Assembly (NCBI RefSeq): GCF_026625605.1
Contig: NZ_CP113054.1
Location: 2,356,001-2,420,000 of the forward strand
Source of the DNA: Luteolibacter sp. SL250
Lineage (GTDB): Bacteria; Verrucomicrobiota; Verrucomicrobiia; Verrucomicrobiales; Akkermansiaceae
Direction: 5' to 3'
Length of the DNA: 64,000 bases
Notes under the pieces: model-generated
The model's database searches: none
What the model saw: only the letters and a program-made list of their open reading frames with translations
Told to the model about the DNA's origin: nothing
Shown: positions 13,584 to 22,880 of the stretch, piece by piece
How positions within the stretch are numbered: position 1 is the first letter of the stretch
Layout: each line of letters opens with the position of its first letter
Translations under genes and position numbers: made by a program

Positions 13584-14672
13584 TCAGGAAGAGGACTTTA
13601 CGGGCTTGTAGAACGGTTTCTTCACCACCTTCGCGGGGGTGAGGCGGCCACGGATGTCGATGTTGAGGAGAGTGCCGGGCTTGGAGTGTTCCACAGGCAG
13701 ATAAGCCATGCCGATGCCGGTCATCAAGCTGGGTGAGAGGGCACCGCTCGCCAGCTCGCCGATGACGGTGCCATTCTCCGTCGTGACCGGGTAATGGGCG
13801 CGTGGCGGAGCGCCTTTTTCCAGATAGCGGATGCCGACCAGCTTGTGCGCCGGGCCCGCCTCCTTCTGAGCGGCGAGGATGTCCCGGCCGGTGAAGTCTT
13901 TCGTCAGATCCACGAAGAACCCCAGGCCTGCCTCGATCGGCGTGCGGGTGGGGGAAAGGTCGTTGCCGTTCAGTGGATAGCCCATCTCCAGCCGCAGCGT
14001 GTCCCGCGAGCCGAGGCCGCATGGCACCACCCCGGCGGCGATGAACTTGTCCCACCATTCGCCCGCTTCCGCGGCAGGGCAGAAAAATTCGAAGCCATCC
14101 TCGCCGGTATAGCCCGTCCGGCAGATGACCAGGTTGCCCTCCGTGCGGTGGATGCCATTGCGGGCGGGCAGCGGTTCGCCCGGAAGCACCTTCGCGTAGA
14201 TCTCTTGGGAGAGGGGGCCTTGGATCGCAAGTCCGGCCCAGAAGCCGCTTTCGTTGCGGATGGCGGCATCTTCCGGTTGGAAGCGGATGAACCATTCGTA
14301 GTCCTCGTCGATCATCGAGGCGTTCACCACCAGGAAAAAGTCGTTCTCCCCAGTGCGGTAGACGATGAGGTCGTCGATCACGCCGCCACGCTCGTTCAGC
14401 ATGAGGGTGTATTGCCCCTGGCCGATCTCCAGCGCGCCGATGTTGTTCGTCAGCATTTTCTGGAGCCAGGTGGCGGCACCCGGGCCGCCGACGATGAACT
14501 GGCCCATGTGGGAAATGTCGAAAATACCGGCCTTTTCCCGCACGGCGGCGTGCTCGCTGAGGATGGAAGTGTATTGCACGGGCATGTACCACCCGCCGAA
14601 TGGGACCATGCGGGCGCCGAGGGCTTCATGGTTGGCTTCCAGCGGCGTGCGTTTCAGGTCTTCCTCGTTCAC
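13584..14672 (-). CDS. gcvT: Aminomethyltransferase (glycine cleavage T protein)
   Basis: About 362 residues from the GTG at 14672, the start that matches family N-termini (LKRTPLEANHEALGARMVPFGGWYMPVQY). A TTG 36 bases further upstream is possible. T protein transfers the methylene group from aminomethyl-GcvH to tetrahydrofolate and releases ammonia. The folate-binding region includes GIFDISHMGQF and the later GYTGEDGFEFF motif. It is the first gene of gcvT-gcvH-gcvP and is divergent from the rhomboid-like gene at 14738, with only 65 bases between them for both promoters. Confidence 0.95.
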   Translation of the reverse strand: MNEEDLKRTPLEANHEALGARMVPFGGWYMPVQYTSILSEHAAVREKAGIFDISHMGQFIVGGPGAATWLQKMLTNNIGALEIGQGQYTLMLNERGGVIDDLIVYRTGENDFFLVVNASMIDEDYEWFIRFQPEDAAIRNESGFWAGLAIQGPLSQEIYAKVLPGEPLPARNGIHRTEGNLVICRTGYTGEDGFEFFCPAAEAGEWWDKFIAAGVVPCGLGSRDTLRLEMGYPLNGNDLSPTRTPIEAGLGFFVDLTKDFTGRDILAAQKEAGPAHKLVGIRYLEKGAPPRAHYPVTTENGTVIGELASGALSPSLMTGIGMAYLPVEHSKPGTLLNIDIRGRLTPAKVVKKPFYKPVKSSS

Positions 14673-14737
14673 GCACGGAAGGATGGTTAGGAGCGGAGGG
14701 CTTGTCAATCGGGCGGGAGGGTGGATGATCCCCTGCG

Positions 14738-15526
14738 ATGCGATTTCTCGATCAGATGGAGCGGAAAATGGGCTGGTTGGCGTTTCCGGGGTTGTTCCGT
14801 TTTTACGCCATGTTCCACGCGCTGGTGTTCGGGTTGCAATTTTTCCGGGGTGATATCGGTGCCTTGTTGGAGTTCGACCGGGGAAAGATCCTTTCCGGGG
14901 AAGTCTGGCGCGTGGTCACGTTCCTTTTCTCCTCATCCAAGGTTTCCGCATTCGGGCCTCTGGCAGGCGCGTTGCTGCTCTACTTCATGGTGAGGATCGC
15001 TTTCATGATCAGTGACGCCCTGGAGGGCGCCTGGGGTGTGTTCCGCACGACGCTGTATTTCATGGCCGGATGGCTGTTCCTGCTGCTGGGGAACTTCGTC
15101 TCTCCGGTGGCCTTTTCCGGTAGTGGATTCCTTCTCTACGGAACCGCCTTCCTGGCCTTCGCCACCTTGTTCCCGAAGGTGGAATTCCTGATGTTTTTCA
15201 TCCTGCCGATGCAGGTGAGATTTCTGGCGATCCTCCAAGCGGTGCTTCTGGTCCTCACCTTGCTGGCGGACTACCGGTTGTTCCCGCTGTTCCTGCTGGG
15301 CCATCTGAACTACATCCTATGGGCTGGCATCCCCGCACTGCGGGGGCAGGCCAAGGTCATGCAGTCCGTCCAACGTCGCCGGTCGTTCAACGAAAAGAAA
15401 CTTCCGAAGGAAGAAGCCTTCCATACCTGTGCCACCTGCGGGCGCACGGAGATTTCAGATCCCCGGCTGGAGTTCCGGATCGGAACCGACGGTGAGGAAT
15501 ATTGCAGCGACCACCTGCCGGAATGA
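14738..15526 (+). CDS. Rhomboid-like membrane protein with C-terminal zinc ribbon
   Basis: A 262-residue protein with about six hydrophobic segments in residues 15-205 and a short cytoplasmic tail. The tail carries a Cys pair, C-A-T-C-G-R-T, then E-E-Y-C-S-D-H, which looks like a zinc ribbon. The membrane part resembles rhomboid-family proteins in segment layout (GEVWRVVTFLF and GHLNYILWAG). I cannot find the catalytic G-x-S-G serine motif; the corresponding region reads SGSGFLLYG. It is therefore either a divergent protease or an inactive rhomboid-like protein. It faces ftsY across a short shared terminator. Confidence 0.6.
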   Translation: MRFLDQMERKMGWLAFPGLFRFYAMFHALVFGLQFFRGDIGALLEFDRGKILSGEVWRVVTFLFSSSKVSAFGPLAGALLLYFMVRIAFMISDALEGAWGVFRTTLYFMAGWLFLLLGNFVSPVAFSGSGFLLYGTAFLAFATLFPKVEFLMFFILPMQVRFLAILQAVLLVLTLLADYRLFPLFLLGHLNYILWAGIPALRGQAKVMQSVQRRRSFNEKKLPKEEAFHTCATCGRTEISDPRLEFRIGTDGEEYCSDHLPE

Positions 15527-15535
15527 CCGGCAGGT
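15513..15535. terminator. Shared hairpin between rhomboid-like gene and ftsY
   Basis: A 9-bp stem acctgccgg / ccggcaggt with a 5-base loop, spanning the stop of the plus-strand gene and ending next to the ftsY stop. It has only a weak T-run. Confidence 0.5.
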
Positions 15536-16387
15536 TCAGAGAACCTCTTTGACGAATTTGTCCCGCTCGAAGATGGCGAATGCGTCCGGTTCCTCACCGG
15601 TGCCGAGGAAGCGTGGCGGGATATCGAGCTGGTCGTAAATCGTGATGGCGATGCCGCCCTTGCCGGAGCCGTCCAGCTTCGTGACGATCAGGCCGTCGAG
15701 CGGGGACGCCTTGTGGAACTCCTTAGCCTGCTGCATGGCGTTCGAACCGGTGGTCGCATCGACCACCAGCAGGGTCAGGTGCGGCGCGGTTTCGTCCTGT
15801 TTGGCGATGGTACGGCGGATCTTCGTCAGCTCCTCCATCAGGTTGTGGCGGGTGTGGAGCCGTCCGGCGGTATCGCAGATGAGGAAGTCCGCCTTCTCCG
15901 CGATGGCTTTCTGGTGGGCGTGGAAACAGACGGATGAGGGATCCGCGTTCGGGTTGCCCTTGATGACCGGAATGTGCAGCCGGTCGCCCCAGCGCTGGAG
16001 CTGCTCCACGGCGGCGGCCCGGAAGGTATCCGCGGCGGCCATCACCACGGAGTGACCGCGTTTCGTCAGCCAGTGGCCCAGCTTGGCGGAGGACGTGGTC
16101 TTACCGGTGCCGTTCACTCCGACGACGAGAATGACGAAGGGTTTCCCGTCCGGGCGCGGCGCCGGTGGCGCGACGTCCTGCGGCAGGCGGTCCGCCAGGT
16201 GGCGGCGGGTCACCTCGATCACATCCTCCGCGGAAATCTTCCGCCCCAGATCCTTCAGGTCGTCGATGATGAAGGTGGTCAGGTGGATGCCGAGATCGGA
16301 AGCGATGAGATCCGCCTCAAGGTCATCCCAGTCGATCTCGGCGCGATTGGTGATCTTGCCGAGGAGTGATTTGAAAAAGCCAGCCAT
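15536..16387 (-). CDS. ftsY: Signal recognition particle receptor FtsY
   Basis: A 283-residue SRP GTPase. The N domain covers residues 1-75. The G domain has GVNGTGKTTSSAKLG (G1, about residue 90), the AADTFRAAAVEQL motif, DTAGRLHTRHNLMEEL (G3), TKLDGSGKGG (G4) and the closing GTGEEPDAFAIF. FtsY docks the SRP-ribosome complex at the membrane. The acidic N-terminal A domain of E. coli FtsY is absent, as in many bacteria, so membrane contact must rely on the short N-terminal helix MAGFFKSLLGKI. It is convergent with the rhomboid-like gene. Confidence 0.95.
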   Translation of the reverse strand: MAGFFKSLLGKITNRAEIDWDDLEADLIASDLGIHLTTFIIDDLKDLGRKISAEDVIEVTRRHLADRLPQDVAPPAPRPDGKPFVILVVGVNGTGKTTSSAKLGHWLTKRGHSVVMAAADTFRAAAVEQLQRWGDRLHIPVIKGNPNADPSSVCFHAHQKAIAEKADFLICDTAGRLHTRHNLMEELTKIRRTIAKQDETAPHLTLLVVDATTGSNAMQQAKEFHKASPLDGLIVTKLDGSGKGGIAITIYDQLDIPPRFLGTGEEPDAFAIFERDKFVKEVL

Positions 16388-16431
16388 GCGGGGGATGGGA
16401 TAAACAACGGATCAGCAAAGGGGGAGGAACT

Positions 16432-17109
16432 TTATAGTTCCTTTACGCGGAGGTTCCTCCAACGGACATTGGTCGCCTTACCAGAGTGGACCTGCAGGCC
16501 GAAGAAGCCTTCCGGGGTGAATTCCGGAGCCTCGTCCTTGTAGTCCACCCGGAGTTCGCCGTTGAGCCAGATCTGGAGATGGTTGCCTTCCGCGAGCACG
16601 CGGATGCTGTTCCAGTCATCCCACTTGAAAAGCTTCTGCCCCTGTTCGGTGAAAGCTTTCTGGGCGGCCTTTGCCTCCGGGGTATCGTTCTTGCCGTCGC
16701 CCTTGCGGTAGGGGAACAGCCAGCCGCGGCGGGCTTCATCGAAGAGGCCGGCGGTCCAGGAGCGGGTCTTGCCGTTGTCATGCTCGCACTGGTAGCCGTA
16801 GACCCTTCCGTTTTCGCCCGGTTTCTGCAGCCCGCGGATCATGATCCCGGAGTTGCCGGCGATGCTGTCGAACTTCATGTCAAAGCGGAGGTCGAAGTTC
16901 TTGTAGGTTTTTTCCGTGATGAGGAAGGTGTTCGCTTTCACGTTCTCACCGGTGCCGATGATCTGGTCGCCCTCCACCTTGTATTCGCCCGTTCCGCCGA
17001 CGATTTTCCAGCCGGTCAGATCCTTGCCGTTGGTCAACGGGGTGAATCCTTCTTCCGCTGCGGTGAGAGGCAGAACGAGGCAGGCGAGGAGCAGGAGTTT
17101 CTTCAGCAT
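16432..17109 (-). CDS. DUF1080 (3-keto-disaccharide hydrolase-like) exported protein
   Basis: A 225-residue protein. Residues 1-18 form a signal peptide (MLKKLLLLACLVLPLTAAEE). The DUF1080 domain follows: GFTPLTNGKDLTGWKIVGG, SGIMIRGLQ, the VYGYQCEHD stretch, WNSIRVLAEGNHLQIWLNG and the closing GFFGLQVHSG. Members have a concanavalin-like fold and some hydrolyse 3-keto-glycosides. The family is greatly expanded in Verrucomicrobiota and Planctomycetota. It is not clearly in an operon: bioF ends on the same strand 12 bases upstream, so the two may be cotranscribed although functionally unrelated. Confidence 0.9.
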   Translation of the reverse strand: MLKKLLLLACLVLPLTAAEEGFTPLTNGKDLTGWKIVGGTGEYKVEGDQIIGTGENVKANTFLITEKTYKNFDLRFDMKFDSIAGNSGIMIRGLQKPGENGRVYGYQCEHDNGKTRSWTAGLFDEARRGWLFPYRKGDGKNDTPEAKAAQKAFTEQGQKLFKWDDWNSIRVLAEGNHLQIWLNGELRVDYKDEAPEFTPEGFFGLQVHSGKATNVRWRNLRVKEL

Positions 17110-17121
17110 GGCGGAGGGGAG

Positions 17122-18270
17122 TTAGGAACGGGTTGCGGGATTTGCAAGTGCGGAAATGGCGGCTGCCAGTGCGGTCACAGCGGCAGGAGGGTGGCTGGCG
17201 GAAATGCTGACCCGCAGCCGGGCCGTCCCGCGCGGGACGGTGGGAAAGCGGATCGCAGGGACGAGAAAGCCGGAGGATTCCAAGGAAGCGGCGGCGTCCA
17301 GCGTCTCATGGTTTCCCCCGAAAATGTGGGGGATCACCGGGGATGGGTGGTCTTTCAGGAACCGGATGTTTGAGAACAGCCGTTCCCGCAGCGCGGCACC
17401 TTCCGGGGAATCGATCAACTCCAGTGACGCCGTTGCTGCATGTGCCACGGCGGGAGGGGGGGCGGTGGAGAAGATGAAGGAGCGGGCGCGGTTGATGAAC
17501 AGATCGATCCACGCCCGCGACGCCGCGACGTATCCGCCGGAAAGCCCGACCGCCTTGCTGAGCGTGCCCATCTGGAAGGCAATCCGCTCCTGGAGGTCCA
17601 ACTCGTCCGCCAGTCCCATCCCATGATTGCCCAGCACGCCGATGGCATGGGCTTCGTCCAGGAAAAGGAGCGCGCCGTGGGCCTCTGTGAGATCGACGAT
17701 TTCACGCAGCGGACACAGATCCCCGTCCATGCTGAAGACGGACTCCGTGACCACCAGGATGGTGGCATGCGGGGATTTGGCGCGGATGGAGGAGAGCAGC
17801 CGTGAGAGCTTTCCCATGTCGTTGTGGGGGAACACCCGCAGGGTGGCCCCGGACAGCCGTGAGGCATCGACAAGGGAGGCGTGGGAAAGCTTGTCGAGGA
17901 TGATGAAATCATCTTTACCGGCGATGACCGGGATGGTCCCGAGCGCGGTCGCATAGCCGGAGGAAAAGGTCAGCGCCGCCTCCGTCCGTTTTTTCTCCGC
18001 CAGGGTTTCCTCCAACAACAGATGCGGGGGCTGGGTGCCGCAGACCAACCTGGATGCGGTCGAGCCTGCGCCGAATCTGCCAATGCCCTCACAAAAGGTG
18101 TCTTTGATCCGTTCGTGCCCTGAGAGTCCAAGATAATCGTTGGAGGCGAAGTTCCACAACTCCCGCCCGCTTCTGTTCACGGATGCTCCGGCTGCCGAAT
18201 CCAGCGGGCGCAGGCCGCGGAGGAGTCCATCGGCCTCAAGCTCGCGGAGGACATCTTCGGGCTGGAGCAT
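17122..18270 (-). CDS. bioF: 8-amino-7-oxononanoate synthase (alpha-oxoamine synthase family)
   Basis: A 382-residue PLP enzyme. Visible features are NFASNDYLGLSGH near residue 45, GSTASRLVCGTQPPHLLLEE, LDEAHAIGVLGNHGMG, and the PLP lysine in MGTLSKAVGLSGGYVA. The family condenses pimeloyl-ACP or -CoA with L-alanine in biotin synthesis. The related enzymes KBL and serine palmitoyltransferase are possible alternatives, but the GSTASRL...GTQ and Gly-rich features fit BioF best. No other bio gene is nearby. It is 26 bases downstream of the carboxypeptidase gene on the same strand. Confidence 0.82.
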   Translation of the reverse strand: MLQPEDVLRELEADGLLRGLRPLDSAAGASVNRSGRELWNFASNDYLGLSGHERIKDTFCEGIGRFGAGSTASRLVCGTQPPHLLLEETLAEKKRTEAALTFSSGYATALGTIPVIAGKDDFIILDKLSHASLVDASRLSGATLRVFPHNDMGKLSRLLSSIRAKSPHATILVVTESVFSMDGDLCPLREIVDLTEAHGALLFLDEAHAIGVLGNHGMGLADELDLQERIAFQMGTLSKAVGLSGGYVAASRAWIDLFINRARSFIFSTAPPPAVAHAATASLELIDSPEGAALRERLFSNIRFLKDHPSPVIPHIFGGNHETLDAAASLESSGFLVPAIRFPTVPRGTARLRVSISASHPPAAVTALAAAISALANPATRS

Positions 18271-18296
18271 GGGGGCGGGCCTCGGATGATGCCACC

Positions 18297-19220
18297 TCAG
18301 GACTGTGGGCGCTCCAGGGACCAGCGGAGGAGTTTGCTCGAGTCCGACCAGATGTTGGGCGTGTTCGACTTCAGCACCACGGCGATGACCGAGCGGCCAT
18401 TGAGCGAGCCGGATGAAATCAGGCAGCGCCCGGAGGCGTTCGTGGTCCCGGTTTTCATGCCATCGCAGTAGGGCAGGGTCTTGAGAACCTTGTTGGTGTT
18501 CTCAAGCAGGCGGGTGCGGCCGTCATTGAAACGGAACGTGAACGCCTTAGTCGCGGCGAAGGAGCGGATGATGGGGCTGCGGTAGGCGACGCTGGCGGCG
18601 ATGGCCATGTCCCGGGCGGTGGAGAACTGGTCCGGCTCGGTGAGGCCGTGCGGGTTCTTGAAATGGGAGTTGCGCATGCCCAGGGCGGCGCACTTCCGGT
18701 TCATCATCGCGGCGAAAGCCTCCTGGCTGCCTCCCACGTCGCGGGCGAGCGCACGGCCGACGTCATTGGCGCTCTTCACCATCAGGACCTTCAACAGCTC
18801 CCGGCGGGTGTAGGTTTCGCCAGCTTTGAGCCCCAGTTTGGTGGGTTCGCACGCACCATCGGAGGCGGAAATGGTCACCACCTTGTCGAGATTCCCCGCG
18901 TCCAGGACGCAGAGGGCGGTGATGATCTTCTGGGTGCTGGCCACCGCCCGGCGCTGGTCGGCGTTTTTCGCGTAGAGGACACGACCGCTTTCCACATCCA
19001 CCACGATCGCGCTTTCACCGACGACCGGTGGTGGAGGGGTGAGGGGGATGGCTCCCACCCGGACAGGGGCGGGGGAAGGAGCGGCGGCGGCGTTTTCGCG
19101 GGCTGCCGTTCCGGCCAGTTCCCGGTGTTTCAGGGGCGGAGGAGGATTGCCTCCGCAGGAAGTGACGAAGGCCGCGAAGCAGGCCAGCGCGGAAAATCGG
19201 ACGCAGAGCGAACGTGACAT
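18297..19220 (-). CDS. D-alanyl-D-alanine carboxypeptidase (peptidase S11), lipoprotein
   Basis: A 307-residue protein with a lipoprotein signal (lipobox VTSC, Cys22) and a Pro-rich linker to about residue 66. The penicillin-binding-protein motifs are complete: S95-T-Q-K98 (SxxK), S150-A-N152 (SxN) and K-T-G in GMKTGTTNASG. Enzymes of this class remove the terminal D-alanine from peptidoglycan stem peptides in the periplasm. The C-terminal amphipathic membrane anchor of DacA/DacC is missing; the lipid anchor may replace it. bioF follows on the same strand. Confidence 0.9.
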   Translation of the reverse strand: MSRSLCVRFSALACFAAFVTSCGGNPPPPLKHRELAGTAARENAAAAPSPAPVRVGAIPLTPPPPVVGESAIVVDVESGRVLYAKNADQRRAVASTQKIITALCVLDAGNLDKVVTISASDGACEPTKLGLKAGETYTRRELLKVLMVKSANDVGRALARDVGGSQEAFAAMMNRKCAALGMRNSHFKNPHGLTEPDQFSTARDMAIAASVAYRSPIIRSFAATKAFTFRFNDGRTRLLENTNKVLKTLPYCDGMKTGTTNASGRCLISSGSLNGRSVIAVVLKSNTPNIWSDSSKLLRWSLERPQS

Positions 19221-19278
19221 GCCGGGATGATCCCCATCAGGGCCGTGCCTTCAAGCCGCGAATACCGCCGGATGGCGG

Positions 19279-19629
19279 TTATTCAAGAGGCGGCAGGAGC
19301 GTGCCGTCCAGTTCTCCGGCATTGACCGGGCCGGTTGGCTCCTTGAAATCGACCGGTCCGCTGAAGAATCCCCAGAAGCTGCGTTTCTTGCGGTTGTCGA
19401 AGGCGAGAGCCTGTTCTTCGCCGGTCGGCATGTCCTTCAGGTCCTTTTCCCGGACTTCGACGACCTGGACCTTTGGTTTGGTCAGGCGGCCCCAGGAAGC
19501 ATCCGCGAGGGCGGTGACACCGTTTGATGTCTTTTCCTTGGCGGCCTTGACGACTTTCATCGTACCGCAAGAGGTGAGCGTGATTGGCAGGATCACCGCT
19601 CCGAGGATCGCCGGGGACATGGCTTTCAT
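19279..19629 (-). CDS. Small hypothetical lipoprotein
   Basis: About 116 residues from the ATG at 19629. The N-terminus MKAMSPAILGAVILPITLTSCGT is a lipoprotein signal with lipobox L-T-S-C. The mature part is basic then acidic, without a recognised domain. A longer frame reaches 19698 but lacks signal-peptide character. It lies between the carboxypeptidase and the NAGPA-like gene on the same strand. I recognise no family. Confidence 0.65.
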   Translation of the reverse strand: MKAMSPAILGAVILPITLTSCGTMKVVKAAKEKTSNGVTALADASWGRLTKPKVQVVEVREKDLKDMPTGEEQALAFDNRKKRSFWGFFSGPVDFKEPTGPVNAGELDGTLLPPLE

Positions 19630-19707
19630 AGAGGGGTGTGACCATACCACATGCCTCCATGCTGTCCACCCCTGCGTTTTGTAACCGAACCGGCACAAAA
19701 TGCCCCT

Positions 19708-20571
19708 TCACCGGGGTAAGAGGACGAGGAAATTCCGCACCGGGCGGTTCCACGGCGGGCGGAAGCTGGCAGGGCCTCCTGGAACTGCGGAGGAGATCCA
19801 GAGATCGGTGGAGCGTCCGCCGTCGAGGTTGAGCGCTATCCGGACCGGCCAGGAAGCAGGGGAGCCACCACGCAGCGCTGCGCCCAGCTCTGCGAGAGTG
19901 CATGACGAACTCCTGCCGATCCACCAGCGGCTGCCGCCATCCCAGGCGATGAGCATCCGCACGGCGGGTTTCGCCCCGTCCAGTCCGGAGACCACGCCGC
20001 CATTTTCCACCAGCAGAGGTCCGGCCTGCAGAAGTTCCCTCCGGCCAGCCGTGGCCTCACCCTTTCTCCGGGTCAGGCTCATGACGCCGGAGGAATCTTC
20101 CTGAAAAAGGCCGCTGCCGAGCGAGGAACGGTTCCACGATCCGGCGGGTGTACCTGCGGAGACGAGCTTCCCGAGCGGGCTACCTTCCGGGGTGAAGAAT
20201 CCCGCATTGAAAGCGGCCAGTCCGCTCCGGGATGCGGCGGCAGCTTTCGCATCGGGAAAGCGGCTTCCGGGGTCGGAAGGTTGGTCCACCACTGCGAGCC
20301 GGTGGGTCCGGCTGTCGAAGGCCACGCCTTCAAAGCTGATCCCGGAGAGGTTGGTGCGGGCCACCTTGAGCGGCTGCCCCGGGGAATGGATCGGCTCCGG
20401 GGCGGGTGAGTTGACTGTTTCGTCCGCCTTGGCTGGAACCCGGATGATTCCGGTGGGTGCGGAGGACGGTGGTCCGGCGGAAGGGAGGGGGGGAGCCTGG
20501 GTGCAGGCAACCGGGATCAGACAAAGGCAAAGGACTCCGAGGGCCGCGGCGCGCATGGGGCGAAGGTGCAT
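19708..20571 (-). CDS. Phosphodiester glycosidase (NAGPA/DUF2233) domain lipoprotein
   Basis: About 287 residues from the ATG at 20571; the ATG at 20556 is an alternative. The signal segment RAAALGVLCLCLIPVACTQ has a lipobox ending at Cys. The NAGPA/DUF2233 domain shows AAFNAGFFTPEGSPLGKLVSAG in the middle and the characteristic IALNLDGGRSTDLW near the C-terminus. Family members act on phosphodiester-linked sugars or related exopolysaccharide modifications. The specific substrate is unknown. The ArsR-methyltransferase gene ends 28 bases upstream on the same strand. Confidence 0.82.
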   Translation of the reverse strand: MHLRPMRAAALGVLCLCLIPVACTQAPPLPSAGPPSSAPTGIIRVPAKADETVNSPAPEPIHSPGQPLKVARTNLSGISFEGVAFDSRTHRLAVVDQPSDPGSRFPDAKAAAASRSGLAAFNAGFFTPEGSPLGKLVSAGTPAGSWNRSSLGSGLFQEDSSGVMSLTRRKGEATAGRRELLQAGPLLVENGGVVSGLDGAKPAVRMLIAWDGGSRWWIGRSSSCTLAELGAALRGGSPASWPVRIALNLDGGRSTDLWISSAVPGGPASFRPPWNRPVRNFLVLLPR

Positions 20572-20599
20572 CCCCGTTGGGGTTTTGCAACCGTCCGCT

Positions 20600-21520
20600 T
20601 CATTCGGGCCGGACGCCGATGCCCAGCAGGGTCTGGAACTTCGGGGCCACCATTTCCCGGTCCGCCACGACCGTCTCAATGCGGCTGAAGCCTGCCTTTT
20701 CCATCATGGAGGCGAGATCGCTTTCGGCGAAGCCCAGCCAGCGGTCCGCATACAGCTCCCGCGCCTCCTCGAAGTTGTGCTGGAGCAGATCCAGGATGAT
20801 GAGCCGCCCGCCGGGTTTCAGGATGCGGAACGCGGCGTTCACCGCCGTCTGCGGGTGCTCCGCGTGGTGGAGGGCCTGGCTGAGGATGGCGAGGTCGAGG
20901 GCGCCGTCATCGATGGGCGGATTTTCGATGTCACCCACGCGGAACTCCAGGTTGGAGAGGCCGTGCTGGACCGCCAGTTGCTGGCCGAACTCAACCATCT
21001 TCGGCGACAGGTCCACGGCGATGACTTTCTCCGCCCTCTGCGCGAGGAGCTGGGAGAGCGTGCCTTCGCCCGCTCCGAGGTCGGCCACCACCTTGTAGTT
21101 GAGGATCTTGATGAACGCCTCCGCCAGCGCCTTCCATGAGCGGCCGGGGACGTAATCTTTCCCGAAGCGTCCTGCCAGTTCATCGAAATAGGCACGGGAC
21201 TTGTCCTTCCGCTTCCGCAGCAGGTGGCGGAGGGCGGACTGATCCGCGGAAACCTCGGGGATCTCAGAGGCGGCCACCCGCGCCACCTTCATCAGGTCCT
21301 CCCCGGCGGTGCAGGAGTAAATGTTGTTTTTCCCGCTGCGTTCGTCGCTTACCAGACCGCCGGTTTTCATTTGCGAAAGCTGGGTGGAAATCCGGCTCTG
21401 TCCCATGCCCAGCAGTTCCTGGAGTTCCGCCACGGAGAGAGCCTCCTGTTCCAACAGCATCAGAATCCGCAACCGGGTGGGATCGGCCAGGAGCTTCAAG
21501 GATTTCAGCGTTGACGGCAT
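20600..21520 (-). CDS. ArsR-family regulator fused to SAM-dependent methyltransferase domain
   Basis: A 306-residue protein. Residues 1-80 form an ArsR winged helix ([48 protein letters not shown]). After a linker comes a class I methyltransferase domain (about 150-290) with [31 protein letters not shown] (motif I and the acidic loop) and [15 protein letters not shown]. It is divergent from metK, which is followed by ahcY. Regulators of this architecture beside SAM-cycle genes recall the SahR group, which responds to S-adenosylhomocysteine. That function is inferred from context, and the domain could also be a true methyltransferase. Confidence 0.85.
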   Translation of the reverse strand: MPSTLKSLKLLADPTRLRILMLLEQEALSVAELQELLGMGQSRISTQLSQMKTGGLVSDERSGKNNIYSCTAGEDLMKVARVAASEIPEVSADQSALRHLLRKRKDKSRAYFDELAGRFGKDYVPGRSWKALAEAFIKILNYKVVADLGAGEGTLSQLLAQRAEKVIAVDLSPKMVEFGQQLAVQHGLSNLEFRVGDIENPPIDDGALDLAILSQALHHAEHPQTAVNAAFRILKPGGRLIILDLLQHNFEEARELYADRWLGFAESDLASMMEKAGFSRIETVVADREMVAPKFQTLLGIGVRPE

Positions 21521-21546
21521 GGGATGAGGTATATATCAACGAATCA

Positions 21547-21568
21547 CGATTTGACGATACGAAAATCG
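21547..21568. promoter_or_regulatory. Possible operator in metK / regulator intergenic region
   Basis: Inverted repeat CGATTT / AAATCG with a 10-base spacer, in the 69-base gap between the divergent ArsR-type gene and metK. It is the only symmetric element there and is a weak candidate for the regulator's binding site. Confidence 0.3.
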
Positions 21569-21589
21569 ATCCAAGAAATACCGAACCGA

Positions 21590-22783
21590 ATGAGCACCTA
21601 TATCTTTTCCTCGGAATCCGTCGGCGAAGGCCATCCAGACAAAGTCGCGGACACCATCTCGGACGCCATCCTCGACGCCTGCCTCGCGGTGGACCCGAAG
21701 AGCCGCGTCGCTTGCGAGACCTTCGTGAAGAGCAATGTCGTCGTCGTGGGTGGTGAGATCACCATCCCCAAGATCGGCCAGAAGCCCATCGGCTCCGTCA
21801 TCAACGTGGAGAAGATCATCCGCGACGCCGTGCGCGGGATCGGTTACGTCAACGGTGACGACGTGTTCCACGCCGACCAGCTTTTCATCAACAACTACCT
21901 GACCACCCAGTCCCCGGACATCGCCCAGGGCGTGGACGCGAAGAAGGCGGAAGGCAAGAAGCACGCGGAGCAGGGTGCCGGTGACCAGGGCATCATGTTC
22001 GGCTACGCCAGCGCGGAAACCCCGGAGCTGATGCCCGCCCCCATCATGTATGCCCACCGCCTGGGCCGCGAGCTGACCCGCATCCGCAAGACCGGCAAGG
22101 TGAAGTGGCTGCGCCCGGACGCAAAGAGCCAGGTCTCCGTCGAGTATGTCGATGGCAAGCCGACCCGCATCGTCAACGTCGTCATTTCCACCCAGCACGC
22201 GGAAGGCACCAGCCACGCGGAGATCGAGAAGTTCTGCATCGAGCAGATCATCAAGAAGGTCCTGCCGAAGGGCATGCTGACCAAGGACACCGAGTATCTC
22301 ATCAACCCGACCGGCAAGTTCGTCGTCGGTGGTCCCCAGGGTGACTCCGGCCTCACCGGCCGCAAGATCATCGTGGACACCTACGGTGGCATGGGCCGCC
22401 ACGGTGGTGGTGCCTTCTCCGGCAAGGACCCTTCCAAGGTGGACCGCTCCGCCGCCTACATGGGCCGCTGGGTCGCCAAAAACGTCGTGGCCGCCGGCCT
22501 TGCGACGAAGTGCGAGGTCCAGTTCGCCTACGCCATCGGCCACCCGCTGCCGGTGAGCATCCACATCGACACCTTCGGCACGGGCACCGTGTCCGATGAG
22601 AAGATCCTGGCCGGTGTGAAGAAGGTGTTCTCCTTCAAGCCCGCCGACATCGTGAAGCAGCTCAAGCTGCTCCGCCCGATCTACTCGAAGTCCACCAACT
22701 ACGGCCACTTCGGCAAGGACGACGCCGACCTCACCTGGGAGAAGACCGACAAGGTCGCCGCTCTCAAGAAGGCGGTCGGGTGA
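21590..22783 (+). CDS. metK: S-adenosylmethionine synthetase
   Basis: 397 residues from the ATG at 21590 ([18 protein letters not shown]); the frame is open upstream but the family starts here. It makes S-adenosylmethionine from methionine and ATP. The motifs [19 protein letters not shown] and [19 protein letters not shown] are complete. It is followed by ahcY on the same strand after 97 bases, grouping synthesis of SAM with removal of its by-product. No SAM riboswitch is visible in the short leader. Control by the divergent ArsR-type protein is the more likely arrangement. Confidence 0.97.
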   Translation: MSTYIFSSESVGEGHPDKVADTISDAILDACLAVDPKSRVACETFVKSNVVVVGGEITIPKIGQKPIGSVINVEKIIRDAVRGIGYVNGDDVFHADQLFINNYLTTQSPDIAQGVDAKKAEGKKHAEQGAGDQGIMFGYASAETPELMPAPIMYAHRLGRELTRIRKTGKVKWLRPDAKSQVSVEYVDGKPTRIVNVVISTQHAEGTSHAEIEKFCIEQIIKKVLPKGMLTKDTEYLINPTGKFVVGGPQGDSGLTGRKIIVDTYGGMGRHGGGAFSGKDPSKVDRSAAYMGRWVAKNVVAAGLATKCEVQFAYAIGHPLPVSIHIDTFGTGTVSDEKILAGVKKVFSFKPADIVKQLKLLRPIYSKSTNYGHFGKDDADLTWEKTDKVAALKKAVG

Positions 22784-22880
22784 AGAGGTTTGCGAGGTTC
22801 GGGCCTCCGGTTTTCTGCCGGGACCCGGACCCCATCCATGTCTTTCTGAAAACTGAACACTGAAAACTGATAACTTTAAT

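Noticed and set aside
14673..14737. Glycine riboswitch upstream of gcvT
   Set aside because: Only 65 bases separate gcvT from the divergent gene, and no aptamer-like structure is visible.
21521..21589. SAM riboswitch in the metK leader
   Set aside because: The leader is too short and has no multi-stem structure; only a small inverted repeat is seen.
22784..22880. SAH riboswitch between metK and ahcY
   Set aside because: The gap has a short GC-rich stretch and a duplicated ctgaaaactga, but no recognisable SAH aptamer core.
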